A stretch of DNA of 64,000 nucleotides, from positions 806,001-870,000 of the forward strand of contig NZ_CP009512.1 in assembly GCF_000970205.1 (NCBI RefSeq). Direction: 5' to 3'. Below are positions 56,130-64,000 of the stretch, in pieces (position 1 is the first letter of the stretch; every line of letters starts with the position of its first letter). Source of the DNA: Methanosarcina mazei S-6. Lineage in GTDB: Archaea; Halobacteriota; Methanosarcinia; Methanosarcinales; Methanosarcinaceae. Under the pieces are notes generated by a model. That model saw nothing but the letters and a program-made list of their open reading frames with translations. It had not been told where the DNA came from and made no database searches. The translations under genes were made by a program, and so were the position numbers.

Positions 56130-56774
56130 GTGTTAAAAGTGCCTGAACATGAAATGAACCAGGTCCCCCCCTATGAATTTTATACCCAAAAGCGCTGGGA
56201 AAACTGGCTCGGACGGGCAAAGGAAAGCGGTTTTCAGATCAAAGAGTCTGAAGAAGAAGCCAGCAAGGAAAGTGCTGTATTCGTTAATATGGTAGATGAT
56301 GTAATTCTTGCCTGCCTGAAAGTGACCGCACGCTTTGAAAAGGAGATGCTCTCCAAAGAAATGACTTTACATATTCTTGAGGAGATCAGAGATATCGTTC
56401 TTGCCGAGGTCGAACCTATTTCCGAGGATATTGACCTTATGATTGATTCGGTACAGACCTCTTTAATGGGCGCGCTCGTCGCCTTTGAATGCTATGCCAT
56501 GGGCGACTACGAGGAAGGAGCAGATATCAATGAGCTTATAAAAGCAGCAATTGATGCCGAAGCCTCGGATAACCTTGAACTCGCTCTTGATTACACTGCA
56601 CAGTGCGGTGCAATCGTGCTCAAAGGGCAGACCCTGCCGGAAGAGGTAATGGCTGATCTTCCATACGGAATTGTTGCAGAATGGCTTGACGGGATTGATT
56701 CTATCTCAGCAGCAATGGTAGGCAGCGACAGTTATAAAGAATTCGATGAAGATGATGAGGACGATGCAATATAA
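56130..56774 (+). CDS. DUF2150 family protein
   Basis: A 214-aa acidic, mainly helical protein with the DUF2150 opening (PPYEFYTQKRWENWLGRAKE, about 12-31) and no cysteine pair or membrane segment. It is found in halo- and methanoarchaea; the function is not known. GTG 56130 starts it, or ATG 56154 after MLKVPEHE. It follows UPF0179 by 62 bases on the same strand. Confidence 0.83.
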   Translation: MLKVPEHEMNQVPPYEFYTQKRWENWLGRAKESGFQIKESEEEASKESAVFVNMVDDVILACLKVTARFEKEMLSKEMTLHILEEIRDIVLAEVEPISEDIDLMIDSVQTSLMGALVAFECYAMGDYEEGADINELIKAAIDAEASDNLELALDYTAQCGAIVLKGQTLPEEVMADLPYGIVAEWLDGIDSISAAMVGSDSYKEFDEDDEDDAI

Positions 56775-56924
56775 CTTCTTTCTTTACACCACATCTTCCT
56801 CTTACACTTTTCTTCAAACATTTTAAATCTTTTTTCAATTACTTATATTAAATATTCCAGATTTAAAATGCTCAGAGTTTTCAGTATTTAATTTTTTCCG
56901 AAAATTTAAATTTTTTATAATTCT

Positions 56925-58094
56925 TTAAATACTCATTTTTTCCATAACTTTTTCATATACTTCAATGGTCTTTCTGGCTATTGTCTCCCAATTGTATCTC
57001 TTTTTCAGGAGGTCGTAACCTTTTTCTCCCATCCTGTTGCGGCCGAGTCCTTCAAGTACGTAGTTGAGACCCCAGGCAATGGAAGATGGCTCTTTATGAG
57101 CAATGATTCCTGTCCTGAAGTTTTCGACAAGAGCGACTGCATCGCTCGCAACGACCGGTTTTTGTGCGTCCCATGCTTCAAGCACAACTATTCCGAAGGG
57201 TTCATTCCGGCTCGGGACACATACAAGGTCGCAGGCATTGTACCAGTCTATAAGGGTATTGTCTGGTGCGTAGCCGAGGAAATTGCAGGAATTCCCAATC
57301 CCAAGCTTTTGAGCCTGGTATTCGCAATGGGTCCGCATCTCTCCTTCTCCTATGAGAACAAACTGGGCATCGCGCTTCCTCAGGACTTTTGCTGCGGCTT
57401 CAACGAGCAGGTCAGGCCCTTTCTGATAGGACATCCTCCCGGTGAAAAGCACCACAGGGAGACAGGGGTGTATCCCATAGTTTCTTTTTATTTTTCCAGG
57501 GTCAACCTGTCTTTTTATTTTTCCCACATTTATTCCGTTAGGGATTTCCCACATCTTGTAATCGGGAATTTTGTATATGTGCTGGACTTCCTCTCTCAAA
57601 ACTCTGGAAGTCGTAATTACATCGGAAGCTTCATAGCCTCCAAGCCATTCCCTGTGTGAGATCTCTTTTGCCTCCCACCAGTCTCCGTGGCGGTTTCCGT
57701 TGCGCCCCCATTCCGTGCTGTGGAAGGTCAGGACAAATGGCAGCCCGAACTGGGCTTTAATTCTGCAGAGAACATTTACAGGATGCCAGTCGTGCCCGTG
57801 GAGGACATCAAACTCTCCTGCCTTTTCCCGGACATCCAGGAAACGGCAGTACATGCCGTCACACATCCTGTTCATCTGTTCCACTATTCCTCCAGTCCGG
57901 TCGCATGCGATCCTGTGATAGTGGACTCCGTTAATTATATCATCATTATTTTCTTGACCTCGGGTAAATAGGTGAACCTCATGCCCCTCAGCTACAAGGG
58001 CCTCGGAGAGTTCGGACACGTGAGGGGCGATCCCTCCAACACGTATTGAATGCAAACTTTCCCAACTAAACATTCCTATTCGAATTTTTTTCAT
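56925..58094 (-). CDS. GT4-type glycosyltransferase
   Basis: A 389-aa GT-B enzyme. N-terminal motif GGIAPHVSELSEALVAEGHEV, then HGHDWHPVN, FTGRMSYQKGPDLLVEA (about 205-221) and the C-terminal EPFGIVVLEAW (EX7E-like) fit glycogen synthase-like GT4 proteins. Start ATG 58094 is chosen (MKKIRIGMF); the frame upstream adds 28 non-conserved residues. It is one of three sugar-related genes on this strand. Confidence 0.87.
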   Translation of the reverse strand: MKKIRIGMFSWESLHSIRVGGIAPHVSELSEALVAEGHEVHLFTRGQENNDDIINGVHYHRIACDRTGGIVEQMNRMCDGMYCRFLDVREKAGEFDVLHGHDWHPVNVLCRIKAQFGLPFVLTFHSTEWGRNGNRHGDWWEAKEISHREWLGGYEASDVITTSRVLREEVQHIYKIPDYKMWEIPNGINVGKIKRQVDPGKIKRNYGIHPCLPVVLFTGRMSYQKGPDLLVEAAAKVLRKRDAQFVLIGEGEMRTHCEYQAQKLGIGNSCNFLGYAPDNTLIDWYNACDLVCVPSRNEPFGIVVLEAWDAQKPVVASDAVALVENFRTGIIAHKEPSSIAWGLNYVLEGLGRNRMGEKGYDLLKKRYNWETIARKTIEVYEKVMEKMSI

Positions 58095-58530
58095 AAACTC
58101 ACTTTTTCCTTTTTGTCTAAGTGAAGGATACCACGGTTTTTCAAAAGTTACAGGCTTCCCCCAGCCCGTCCTGTTCAAACCTTCCAGTTTACCGGAACAG
58201 ACTTATTTTCCGGATTGGTAAACTCAGGTTGTGCCTTTTCCTACTTAATTTTTCCGTGCGCATTCCCCTCTTAAAAAATCCTTCTCGCACTCTATTTGTA
58301 ACAGGATTTTTGTCCAAAAGATTTTGTCCAACCAATTTTATCTAAATAATTTTATCTAAATATAACTACCTGTTACAGGGCAATTTTTCCTGTTAAAGAT
58401 GTAATCTCTATATTTCCCTAACTTTATTCCTTATTTATTATACATAAACATATCTCTGGTTTTTTCTACATGTTTAGGGTTTGAGCCTTTCACCCCGTTT
58501 TTATATATTCTGAACTTATTTTCAGATGGC
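58095..58530. other. Intergenic, direct repeats
   Basis: About 435 bases, T-rich. Short repeats tttgtccaa and ttttatctaaataa, each twice (58310-58360). No gene seen. Confidence 0.5.
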
Positions 58531-59523
58531 TCATTCATTTCCTTTCAGGTATGAAGCTGCCTTTTCCGGAGAAACGGTATTAATGTAAATCCCTGTGTTA
58601 AGTTCAAATCCCGCAGCTGTGGAAAGCCTGGGAAGAAGCCTGAGGTTCAGGTGGTACTCCGGAGTTTCAAAAAGCTGATAGAACATATAATTATAGGACA
58701 GGTTTCCAAGTACTTTTGAATATCTTCCGATCACATCCCTTAAAATCTCTCCAAGGGCAAAAAGGAGCCCCGAATCGAGCCCTCCAAGAAAATTTATGTG
58801 TTTTTTCGGAAGAATCCATACCTCAAAAGGCACGGTTGAGTAATAAGGGGCAAAAGCTATAAAACCGCTGTTTTCGAAGATAAAGCGCGGGGAAACTCTT
58901 TCTTTTTCAAGGAGAGTGCAGTAAGGGCAGTTTTTCAAACCTCTTATGGCTGCCAGCTCCTTTTCAACAAGCTGAGGGCAAACCGGCAGGGCTATTAACT
59001 GGCTGTGAGGATGGTCCTGGGAAGCGCCTGCCTCTTTTCCGGAGTTTTTGAAAAGGGATACGTAAGAGATTTTCTCATGAGCCGCGTAGTGGCATACCCT
59101 GTCCCTGTAGACATTCATCAGACCTGAGATTTCGGCATCCGAAAAGTCCTCAAGTCTTTTCCCGTGCACAGGAGACTCAACTATCACTTCATGGAAGCCG
59201 AATCCCGGAATAACTTCAGGGTCTTTTTCACGGGACTCCGGCAGGGTTGAAAAAGGAGAAAGTGCAGGGTAAAGGTTTGGAAAACAGCGGAAATCCCAGC
59301 CGGATATTCTTTTTTCCCCTGTATCGGCAAAGATTTCCCCATTCTTATATACAGCAGTTGCAGGAGGTGTTTTTTCTTCATTTCCCCCGCAGAATACACA
59401 GTTTCCAGAACCGTTTTTTCCGGAACCCCCGGATGCCACTGCAAAGTCTGAAGGCCTTTTTGCCCTCTCTTCGGCAATTATACAGTATTCGCAGAGGAAA
59501 TAATGCTTTCTTATTTCTGACAT
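58531..59523 (-). CDS. galT: Galactose-1-phosphate uridylyltransferase-like
   Basis: A 330-aa HIT-superfamily nucleotidylyltransferase. The active-site motif is DHPHSQLIALP (HxHxQ, about 163-173). Zinc-binding pairs CEYC (about 11-14) and CVFC (about 37-40) are kept. It moves UMP (or another nucleotide) between sugar phosphates. The next genes on both sides handle glycans. GAGGTCTCAGG precedes the ATG. Confidence 0.88.
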   Translation of the reverse strand: MSEIRKHYFLCEYCIIAEERAKRPSDFAVASGGSGKNGSGNCVFCGGNEEKTPPATAVYKNGEIFADTGEKRISGWDFRCFPNLYPALSPFSTLPESREKDPEVIPGFGFHEVIVESPVHGKRLEDFSDAEISGLMNVYRDRVCHYAAHEKISYVSLFKNSGKEAGASQDHPHSQLIALPVCPQLVEKELAAIRGLKNCPYCTLLEKERVSPRFIFENSGFIAFAPYYSTVPFEVWILPKKHINFLGGLDSGLLFALGEILRDVIGRYSKVLGNLSYNYMFYQLFETPEYHLNLRLLPRLSTAAGFELNTGIYINTVSPEKAASYLKGNE

Positions 59524-59539
59524 CCTGAGACCTCAATAT

Positions 59540-59866
59540 ATGTATCTCAATTTTTCCTTCCGGCTTGCTGTTTTCAATCTGTTTCTTTTAACCTTCTTCT
59601 TTCAGCCAGCTTTTCAATCTTTTTTTAATCCTCTTCTCTCATCCATTTTTTTCAATAAATTTTTTCAACCTTTTCTTTCAGCCAGTTTTTTCAATAATAG
59701 GACTTACGCAGTTGAACTGAGAAATCAATAGCAATAAACCCTCAACTGTATAAAACATAAATTTAACCATAAAGCCAATTGAATGTGGTTTTTACCTCAA
59801 GTGCGTAAGTCCTAAATAAGTTTCTTCAACCTTTTCTTTCAGCCAGTTTTTTCCGCCTGTCCCTGT
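59540..59866. repeat. ttcagccag-type repeats split by a MITE
   Basis: Variants of tttcttcaaccttttctttc plus agccagtttt occur at about 59597, 59663 and 59821. The MITE at 59698-59814 sits between two of them. Nothing here codes for protein. Confidence 0.75.
59698..59814. mobile_element. 117-bp MITE with 5-bp target duplication
   Basis: The ends are taggacttacgcagttga and, inverted, taggacttacgcacttga, a terminal inverted repeat of 18 bases with one mismatch. aataa flanks it on both sides (59693-59697 and 59815-59819), a 5-bp target-site duplication. There is no coding capacity. It must have been moved by a transposase encoded elsewhere whose ends match ggacttacgca. Confidence 0.85.
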
Positions 59867-61690
59867 TTAGTTTTTGCTTTTTGCGGGGTTTTCATTTTCC
59901 CGCATACAGAAGCGAGCTCCGCTGATCAATTCATAATATTGCTCAGCTGGCTTTCTCCAATCCATGTCCTTTGCAAGGAGAAAAGCCTCCCTGCAGAGCA
60001 GTTTGTATTTTACTCTATCGTCTACGAAGTTTCTGGTAAAGTAACTGATTGCCAGGGCATATTCAAGGACCGTTTCGTAATAGGAGAGGTCTATGTTGTC
60101 CACCACTATCACTCCACCCAGGCCCTCTATCAGGGACTCGATGGTTTTTATGGCATCACTGAAGCCGCAGACCCGGCTTACCACACTTGGTGTCCCTTCT
60201 CTTCCTGCTTCAAGCCCTGTGAGCAGGAAAGGGTCATAGCGAGAGGGGAAGACCCCGGCACAGCAGCCTGCCATAAAGTCCCTTACTCCCATACCCAGCC
60301 CTCCGTCTGTTTCTGAGATTATCTGGGGGTAGAGGACAGCAGCAACTGAATGCTTCCCTCTTACAAGTTTTGGGAAATCCAGCCCTCTTTCTTCTATCAT
60401 CTGCTGAAGCCTGAGTTCGTTTCCCACAAGCACATCTTTTGGCAGGTGCACAGGAAATCCTTCGGGAAGGTCAGCCTTCGGGCCTTCTGCTGTTACAAGG
60501 AAGCAGATGACCTTTATTTTCTCTTCCATATGCCCTTCCAGAATGCTGTTCCTTATTATGTGTTCAAGAGCCACAAGGGAGTCCAGAAGGTCAGGGTATC
60601 CTTTATTTTCAACCTCTATGCGGGAGATTGTGAAAATAGGGATGATCTTTTCGGGCTCGATTTTTTCCCCTCCGTAATACCTGTACAGGTTTTCGGAGAG
60701 GAAGCTTCTGATCCCTGAGAGGCAGAGTTCTTTTCTATTCCAGTCTATTTTTTCGGACTCAATGGTTATCCCGTTTCTGATGACAATCCCGTTTATCCCG
60801 TAAAAAAGCCTGGCTTCCTGGCGGGTAGACTCCCCTACCGCAGTAACGGTATCCGCATACAGGGCAAGGGCTTCGAGTGAGGCAAGGTTTTCAGGCACAC
60901 CAGGAGGCCATGTACTGTCATTGTTTCTCCTTTTTTGGATGGAGCTGTATCCTGCAGCCCTGCCCGGAAGGGTTGCATGCAGAGTCGCAACGGTATTTAT
61001 CGGGATCCCCAGTTTTTTAAGTCTTGCAGGCGCATAAAATGTCCCGAACTCGTGGCAGTGAAGGGAAATCCCGGGACAGGGAATAAGGTCCTTGCCAGCA
61101 CCTTCTTCTGCCCAGGTGTCTGCAGTTCTTGGAGCCGAACCGATAAGAAGCCGGATAAGCTCTGAAATTGAGTGTGAAAGGGAAAGGTAATGGGTATATT
61201 CCGCACCGTTTGGAAGGCTTTCATATTTGAGGGAATCAAGCCCCAGAAGCTCATAGGCTTCGGCTTTGATGCGGCTTTCGAGAGTCATCTCTTTTCCCAT
61301 ATATGATGAGCGAATTTTCCCATAATCCGAGGTCTGGAACTGCATGTAGCCTATCCTGATCTTTCCTGCCATTTCCTCTCCTGTGAAGACCTTAATGCCT
61401 TCGCTTTCAAGAGTTTTCAGGCATTTTTCCAGCTCCCCGTCCGAACTCAGAGGGGCAAGCCCTTCCATATCAGTAATTCTGTTCAGGCCACGGTTCCAGT
61501 CTGCGCCCCTGTGCCCGAAATAAGGGCCTGCGACAAGGATTTCCGTATTTTCTTTTGCTTTAATTTTTCCGGAATCAAAAAGTGATGCCAGAGTATGCGC
61601 TTCTTCGTCAATGACGTTCCAGATCCCGCCCATTTTGTTTGATGCAGGCCCTGCCTCTTCTCCTGCAATAATTATGAAATGGTTTCCCAA
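59867..61690 (-). CDS. GT3-like glycogen synthase
   Basis: A 607-aa GT-B enzyme similar to eukaryotic-type (GT3) glycogen synthases. GGIWNVIDEEAHTLA (about 21-35), HCHEFGTFYAPARLKKLG (about 212-229), ATLHATLPGRAAGYSS and YDPFLLTGLEAGREGTPSV (about 500-518) are the family features. It makes alpha-1,4-glucan from UDP- or ADP-glucose. TTG 61690 is the start in this frame. It probably acts with the galT-like and GT4 genes encoded downstream. Confidence 0.87.
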   Translation of the reverse strand: MGNHFIIIAGEEAGPASNKMGGIWNVIDEEAHTLASLFDSGKIKAKENTEILVAGPYFGHRGADWNRGLNRITDMEGLAPLSSDGELEKCLKTLESEGIKVFTGEEMAGKIRIGYMQFQTSDYGKIRSSYMGKEMTLESRIKAEAYELLGLDSLKYESLPNGAEYTHYLSLSHSISELIRLLIGSAPRTADTWAEEGAGKDLIPCPGISLHCHEFGTFYAPARLKKLGIPINTVATLHATLPGRAAGYSSIQKRRNNDSTWPPGVPENLASLEALALYADTVTAVGESTRQEARLFYGINGIVIRNGITIESEKIDWNRKELCLSGIRSFLSENLYRYYGGEKIEPEKIIPIFTISRIEVENKGYPDLLDSLVALEHIIRNSILEGHMEEKIKVICFLVTAEGPKADLPEGFPVHLPKDVLVGNELRLQQMIEERGLDFPKLVRGKHSVAAVLYPQIISETDGGLGMGVRDFMAGCCAGVFPSRYDPFLLTGLEAGREGTPSVVSRVCGFSDAIKTIESLIEGLGGVIVVDNIDLSYYETVLEYALAISYFTRNFVDDRVKYKLLCREAFLLAKDMDWRKPAEQYYELISGARFCMRENENPAKSKN

Positions 61691-62030
61691 TTCCTGAATT
61701 CCCCCTCAGGCTTTTTACTGTTAGATTCTGTGTTAATTTTTAGTTTGCTGTTAATATTTATTATCTCTATAAATTGATAAAGGAAACTGATGAAGACGGG
61801 AAGTTAAGGAAATAAGCAGGAGGGAGAATAAGCAGGAGGGAGAATAAGCAGGAACAGGGAGAGGTAATAAGCAGGAGGGGGAATAAGCAGGAAGGGTATA
61901 AGCAGGAACAGGGTATAAGCAGGAAGGGTATAAGCAGGAAGGAGGAAATAAACAGGATAAGGGCCGGGAAACTTAAGCCCGGCTAAGACGGGAAAATAGA
62001 GCCGGGAAAAAGCTTTTCGGATAAGAGGCT
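61691..62030. repeat. Spacer with agcagg tandem repeats
   Basis: From about 61803 to 61957 a unit near aataagcaggagggag (13-17 bases) is repeated about eleven times with changes. The rest of the 340-base gap has nothing recognisable. Confidence 0.85.
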
Positions 62031-62837
62031 TCAGGCCTGCGAGCGAGGGCAGGCTTCGAATACCGAGGCTTTTGTTTTTGCGTAACAGTTTTCTATCAGG
62101 TGTAAAGTCCCTTCAAGTTCCGTAACTTCAAACTCAAAGAGTGTTGAGAATTCTTTTACGCAGGCATCAAAATCTTTTTCATAAGCAAGTCCCGTGTCCA
62201 GTCTTGCAACTCTTTTGTAGCCTGCGTAATCAAAGACGAACTTTGACATGGATATATCGTCAGGGTTCTGGCTCAGGCCTGAGGTTCTTATCATTTCCCT
62301 CCAGTTTACAGCCCACATGGGTGTCAGGAAAAAGGTCCCCACTCCTTTGCAGCTTTTCAGGACTTCAAGGTATTGTTTCCTCCCACCCAGAACGGCGCCT
62401 ATGCAGTCGTCAACGATTTCTCCGTTTTCTTCTTTCAGTATGCAGACCTGGCAGCCAAGGTCTTTGAAATCCTCTTCAATTTTCCCGAGCACGTTTCCGC
62501 AGAGCCCGTAAAATAGCAGAATCCCGTCCGAACAGGAAGACATAAGCTCGACTTTTGAGTAAACGGTCTTTTTAAGGTTTTCAGGGATTGCGTGGAGGGC
62601 AAGCTCAAGCATATAAACTATCAGGGTCAGGCCTTTTCCTGCCTCTGAAGACTTTTCGGGGATTTTCTCGGGGGAAAGAGCAGTATATACAAGTCCTGTT
62701 TCAGCCATCTTTTTCATTATGCCCACGCAGTCTTCATTTTCAACTACAAGCACTTCTTCAATCTCGGGATCGTTTTCCAGAAGGTGCATTATCTCGTCTT
62801 CGAACATCCTGCACCCTAATATGGTTATTACCGGCAT
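62031..62837 (-). CDS. DUF1638 protein, copy 1
   Basis: A 268-aa protein of the DUF1638 family: ITILGCRMFEDEIMHLL (about 4-20), SCSDGILLFYGLCGNVLGK (about 100-118), DDCIGAVLGGRKQYLEVL (about 141-158), FFLTPMWAVNWREM (about 168-181). Cys in GCRMF, GLCG and DDC are the same in the neighbouring paralog and may bind a metal. The family occurs in methanogens, sometimes near methyltransferase genes; no function is proved. GAGGAGCTT precedes the ATG. Confidence 0.88.
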   Translation of the reverse strand: MPVITILGCRMFEDEIMHLLENDPEIEEVLVVENEDCVGIMKKMAETGLVYTALSPEKIPEKSSEAGKGLTLIVYMLELALHAIPENLKKTVYSKVELMSSCSDGILLFYGLCGNVLGKIEEDFKDLGCQVCILKEENGEIVDDCIGAVLGGRKQYLEVLKSCKGVGTFFLTPMWAVNWREMIRTSGLSQNPDDISMSKFVFDYAGYKRVARLDTGLAYEKDFDACVKEFSTLFEFEVTELEGTLHLIENCYAKTKASVFEACPRSQA

Positions 62838-63098
62838 TTAAGCTCCTCTGGCACGTGCAACTTACTATTTCTTTTTTAAAAACTGATAGGGAGGTCCCTG
62901 AAACAATTCATGCAACCAGCATGTGTCCGGAATAATATTTTCCTATTTTTAATAGATATCTCTCTATGAGAAATATATTGCACTGCTTATATATCTGAGC
63001 GTTAAAAAAATACACTGATTAATCCTCAGGTATATTTCAATAACCCGGTATAATGCTTTCAGGACAATTTCTAATTTCAAAGCTGGCCTGAAACATTC
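62838..63098. other. Spacer between DUF1638 copies
   Basis: About 260 bases, promoter-like for copy 1 (minus strand TATA-like gcttatatatc complement near 62985-62995). No gene. Confidence 0.4.
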
Positions 63099-63893
63099 TC
63101 AAGTTTTAAGCGGCCTGAGCAGCATATTCTGCATCATTTTGTATGATTTTTGTGCAATTTCAGTGCTGCCTTCAAGTTCTATAATCTCAAAACCGAAGTT
63201 AAGAGCAAATTCCTCTATCTTTTTTTCAAAATCAGGTTCGTAGGAGAGCCCTGTATTGACTCGTGCTACTCTTCGATACCCGAGTTCTCTCAGGTTTTCC
63301 GGGGTGAACTCAAAGCCCCCTATCATTCCTTCAAATGTCCCGAAAGCGCTTTTCCAGTTTACTGCCCACATCGGAGTTAAAAAAAAGGTATCACTATAGC
63401 TTTTAAGAATTTCCCGATAGCGGGAATTGCCTCCAAGGGCTGCTGCAATACAGTCGTCAAGAGGCCGGGCTGTTCCTCCTGTGCTTCTGTCCTGAAGAAG
63501 CTGTAGAGAGCACCCTGTATATGCAAAATCTTTCCGCATCTTTGAAAAAGCATGCCCACAGAGCCCGTAAAAAAGGAGAATTCCGTCCGTAAAACCTGAC
63601 ATAAGGCTCAGGTTTGTATATGTTTTGTTTTTGAGCCTGGAAGGGTCTGAATGAAGTCCTATCTCCTGAAGCTGGACGATGACACTGAACCCATCACTTT
63701 TCTTGAGGCAGGATTTTATTTCATGGACAGGCAGTGCCAGAGGTTTAAGACCCTGATTTTTAAGTTTGTCCTGTAAGCCTATATTTTCGTTGTTTTTTAC
63801 GAGGTAAACCCTTTCCACTTCAGGGTCACCTGAAAGCACGTGGACAATTTCGTCCTCGAATACCCTGCAGCCGATTATGCCCATTGCAGTCAT
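63099..63893 (-). CDS. DUF1638 protein, copy 2
   Basis: A 264-aa paralog of the protein encoded at 62031-62837 with the same ordered motifs: IIGCRVFEDEIVHVL, SGFTDGILLFYGLCGHAFSK, DDCIAAALGGNSRYREIL and FFLTPMWAVNWKSAF. Copy 2 has a different loop (DRSTGGTARP) before DDC. ATG 63893 or the second ATG three codons later may start it. The two copies are in tandem with 261 bases between them. Confidence 0.87.
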   Translation of the reverse strand: MTAMGIIGCRVFEDEIVHVLSGDPEVERVYLVKNNENIGLQDKLKNQGLKPLALPVHEIKSCLKKSDGFSVIVQLQEIGLHSDPSRLKNKTYTNLSLMSGFTDGILLFYGLCGHAFSKMRKDFAYTGCSLQLLQDRSTGGTARPLDDCIAAALGGNSRYREILKSYSDTFFLTPMWAVNWKSAFGTFEGMIGGFEFTPENLRELGYRRVARVNTGLSYEPDFEKKIEEFALNFGFEIIELEGSTEIAQKSYKMMQNMLLRPLKT

Positions 63894-64000
63894 AATACAG
63901 GCTCAACCAGGGACTATTAATAAATATCCTTACCGGGAGAGCTAATAACTCTTAGCTGAAAACAAGGTTTTTTAATTTCCTGTTCCTTTTAGCTCCGTGC

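Overview
The window is chromosomal DNA of a methanogenic archaeon, almost certainly a Methanosarcina species of the M. acetivorans / M. mazei type. The evidence is mer beside a separately placed fpoF, a methanoferrodoxin-type superoxide reductase, a homoaconitase small subunit with the YLRT specificity loop, sn-glycerol-1-phosphate dehydrogenase, an archaeal ribosomal/RNA-polymerase operon, a Kae1-Bud32 fusion, AT-rich spacers full of short tandem duplications, and many TTG/GTG starts preceded by GGAGG-like sites. The exact species cannot be fixed from the sequence alone.

Layout. 1-6300: tail of one AglB oligosaccharyltransferase and a complete second copy, homoaconitase small subunit, an unrecognised protein, MntP-like exporter and AksF/LeuB-type dehydrogenase. 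6700-8450: a secreted acetolactate decarboxylase lipoprotein flanked by two tiny paralogous proteins. 8900-15052 (all minus strand): a redox/oxygen-defence island with a 41-aa desulforedoxin-like protein, two DUF2180 proteins, an AhpD-like protein, methanoferrodoxin, a pentaheme cytochrome c with a C-terminal PGF-CTERM-like anchor, iron-sulfur flavoprotein, archaeoflavoprotein, a rubrerythrin-like protein and a decayed flavodiiron (FprA) gene. 15770-17898: mer and fpoF, two steps of the F420-dependent C1/respiratory pathway, behind a long leader with a 30-bp palindrome. 17987-26679: NMN adenylyltransferase, an AK6/Fap7-type kinase, an IS630-type insertion sequence sitting in the stop codon of a flavin-binding protein gene, cytochrome b5-like protein, YyaL-type thioredoxin-fold protein with a small upstream gene, and UppS.

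27279-34602 (plus strand) is the most unusual part: phosphopantetheinyl transferase, acyl carrier protein, AMP-forming adenylation enzyme, a zinc-ribbon PP-loop amidotransferase-like enzyme, an enlarged NAD-synthetase-like PP-loop enzyme, a DUF362-ferredoxin protein and a hexapeptide acyltransferase. It reads as a carrier-protein-dependent biosynthetic cluster, rare in archaea; the product is unknown.

35209-45697: assorted genes (radical SAM protein, ferredoxin, cyclase/formamidase-like protein, pilin-like protein, a ribbon-helix-helix-like protein that seems to start at AUA, ITP/XTP pyrophosphatase, Kae1-Bud32, a 1024-aa TPR protein and two tiny basic paralogs). 46384-49878: translation/transcription operon (aIF2-gamma, PIN nuclease, Rpo7, Spt4, dephospho-CoA kinase, S24e, S27ae). 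50157-64000: PurP, SpoIIM-like and DUF63 membrane proteins, G1P dehydrogenase, UPF0179, DUF2150, a sugar-nucleotide/glycogen group (GT4, GalT-like, GT3-like) containing a 117-bp MITE, and two DUF1638 paralogs.
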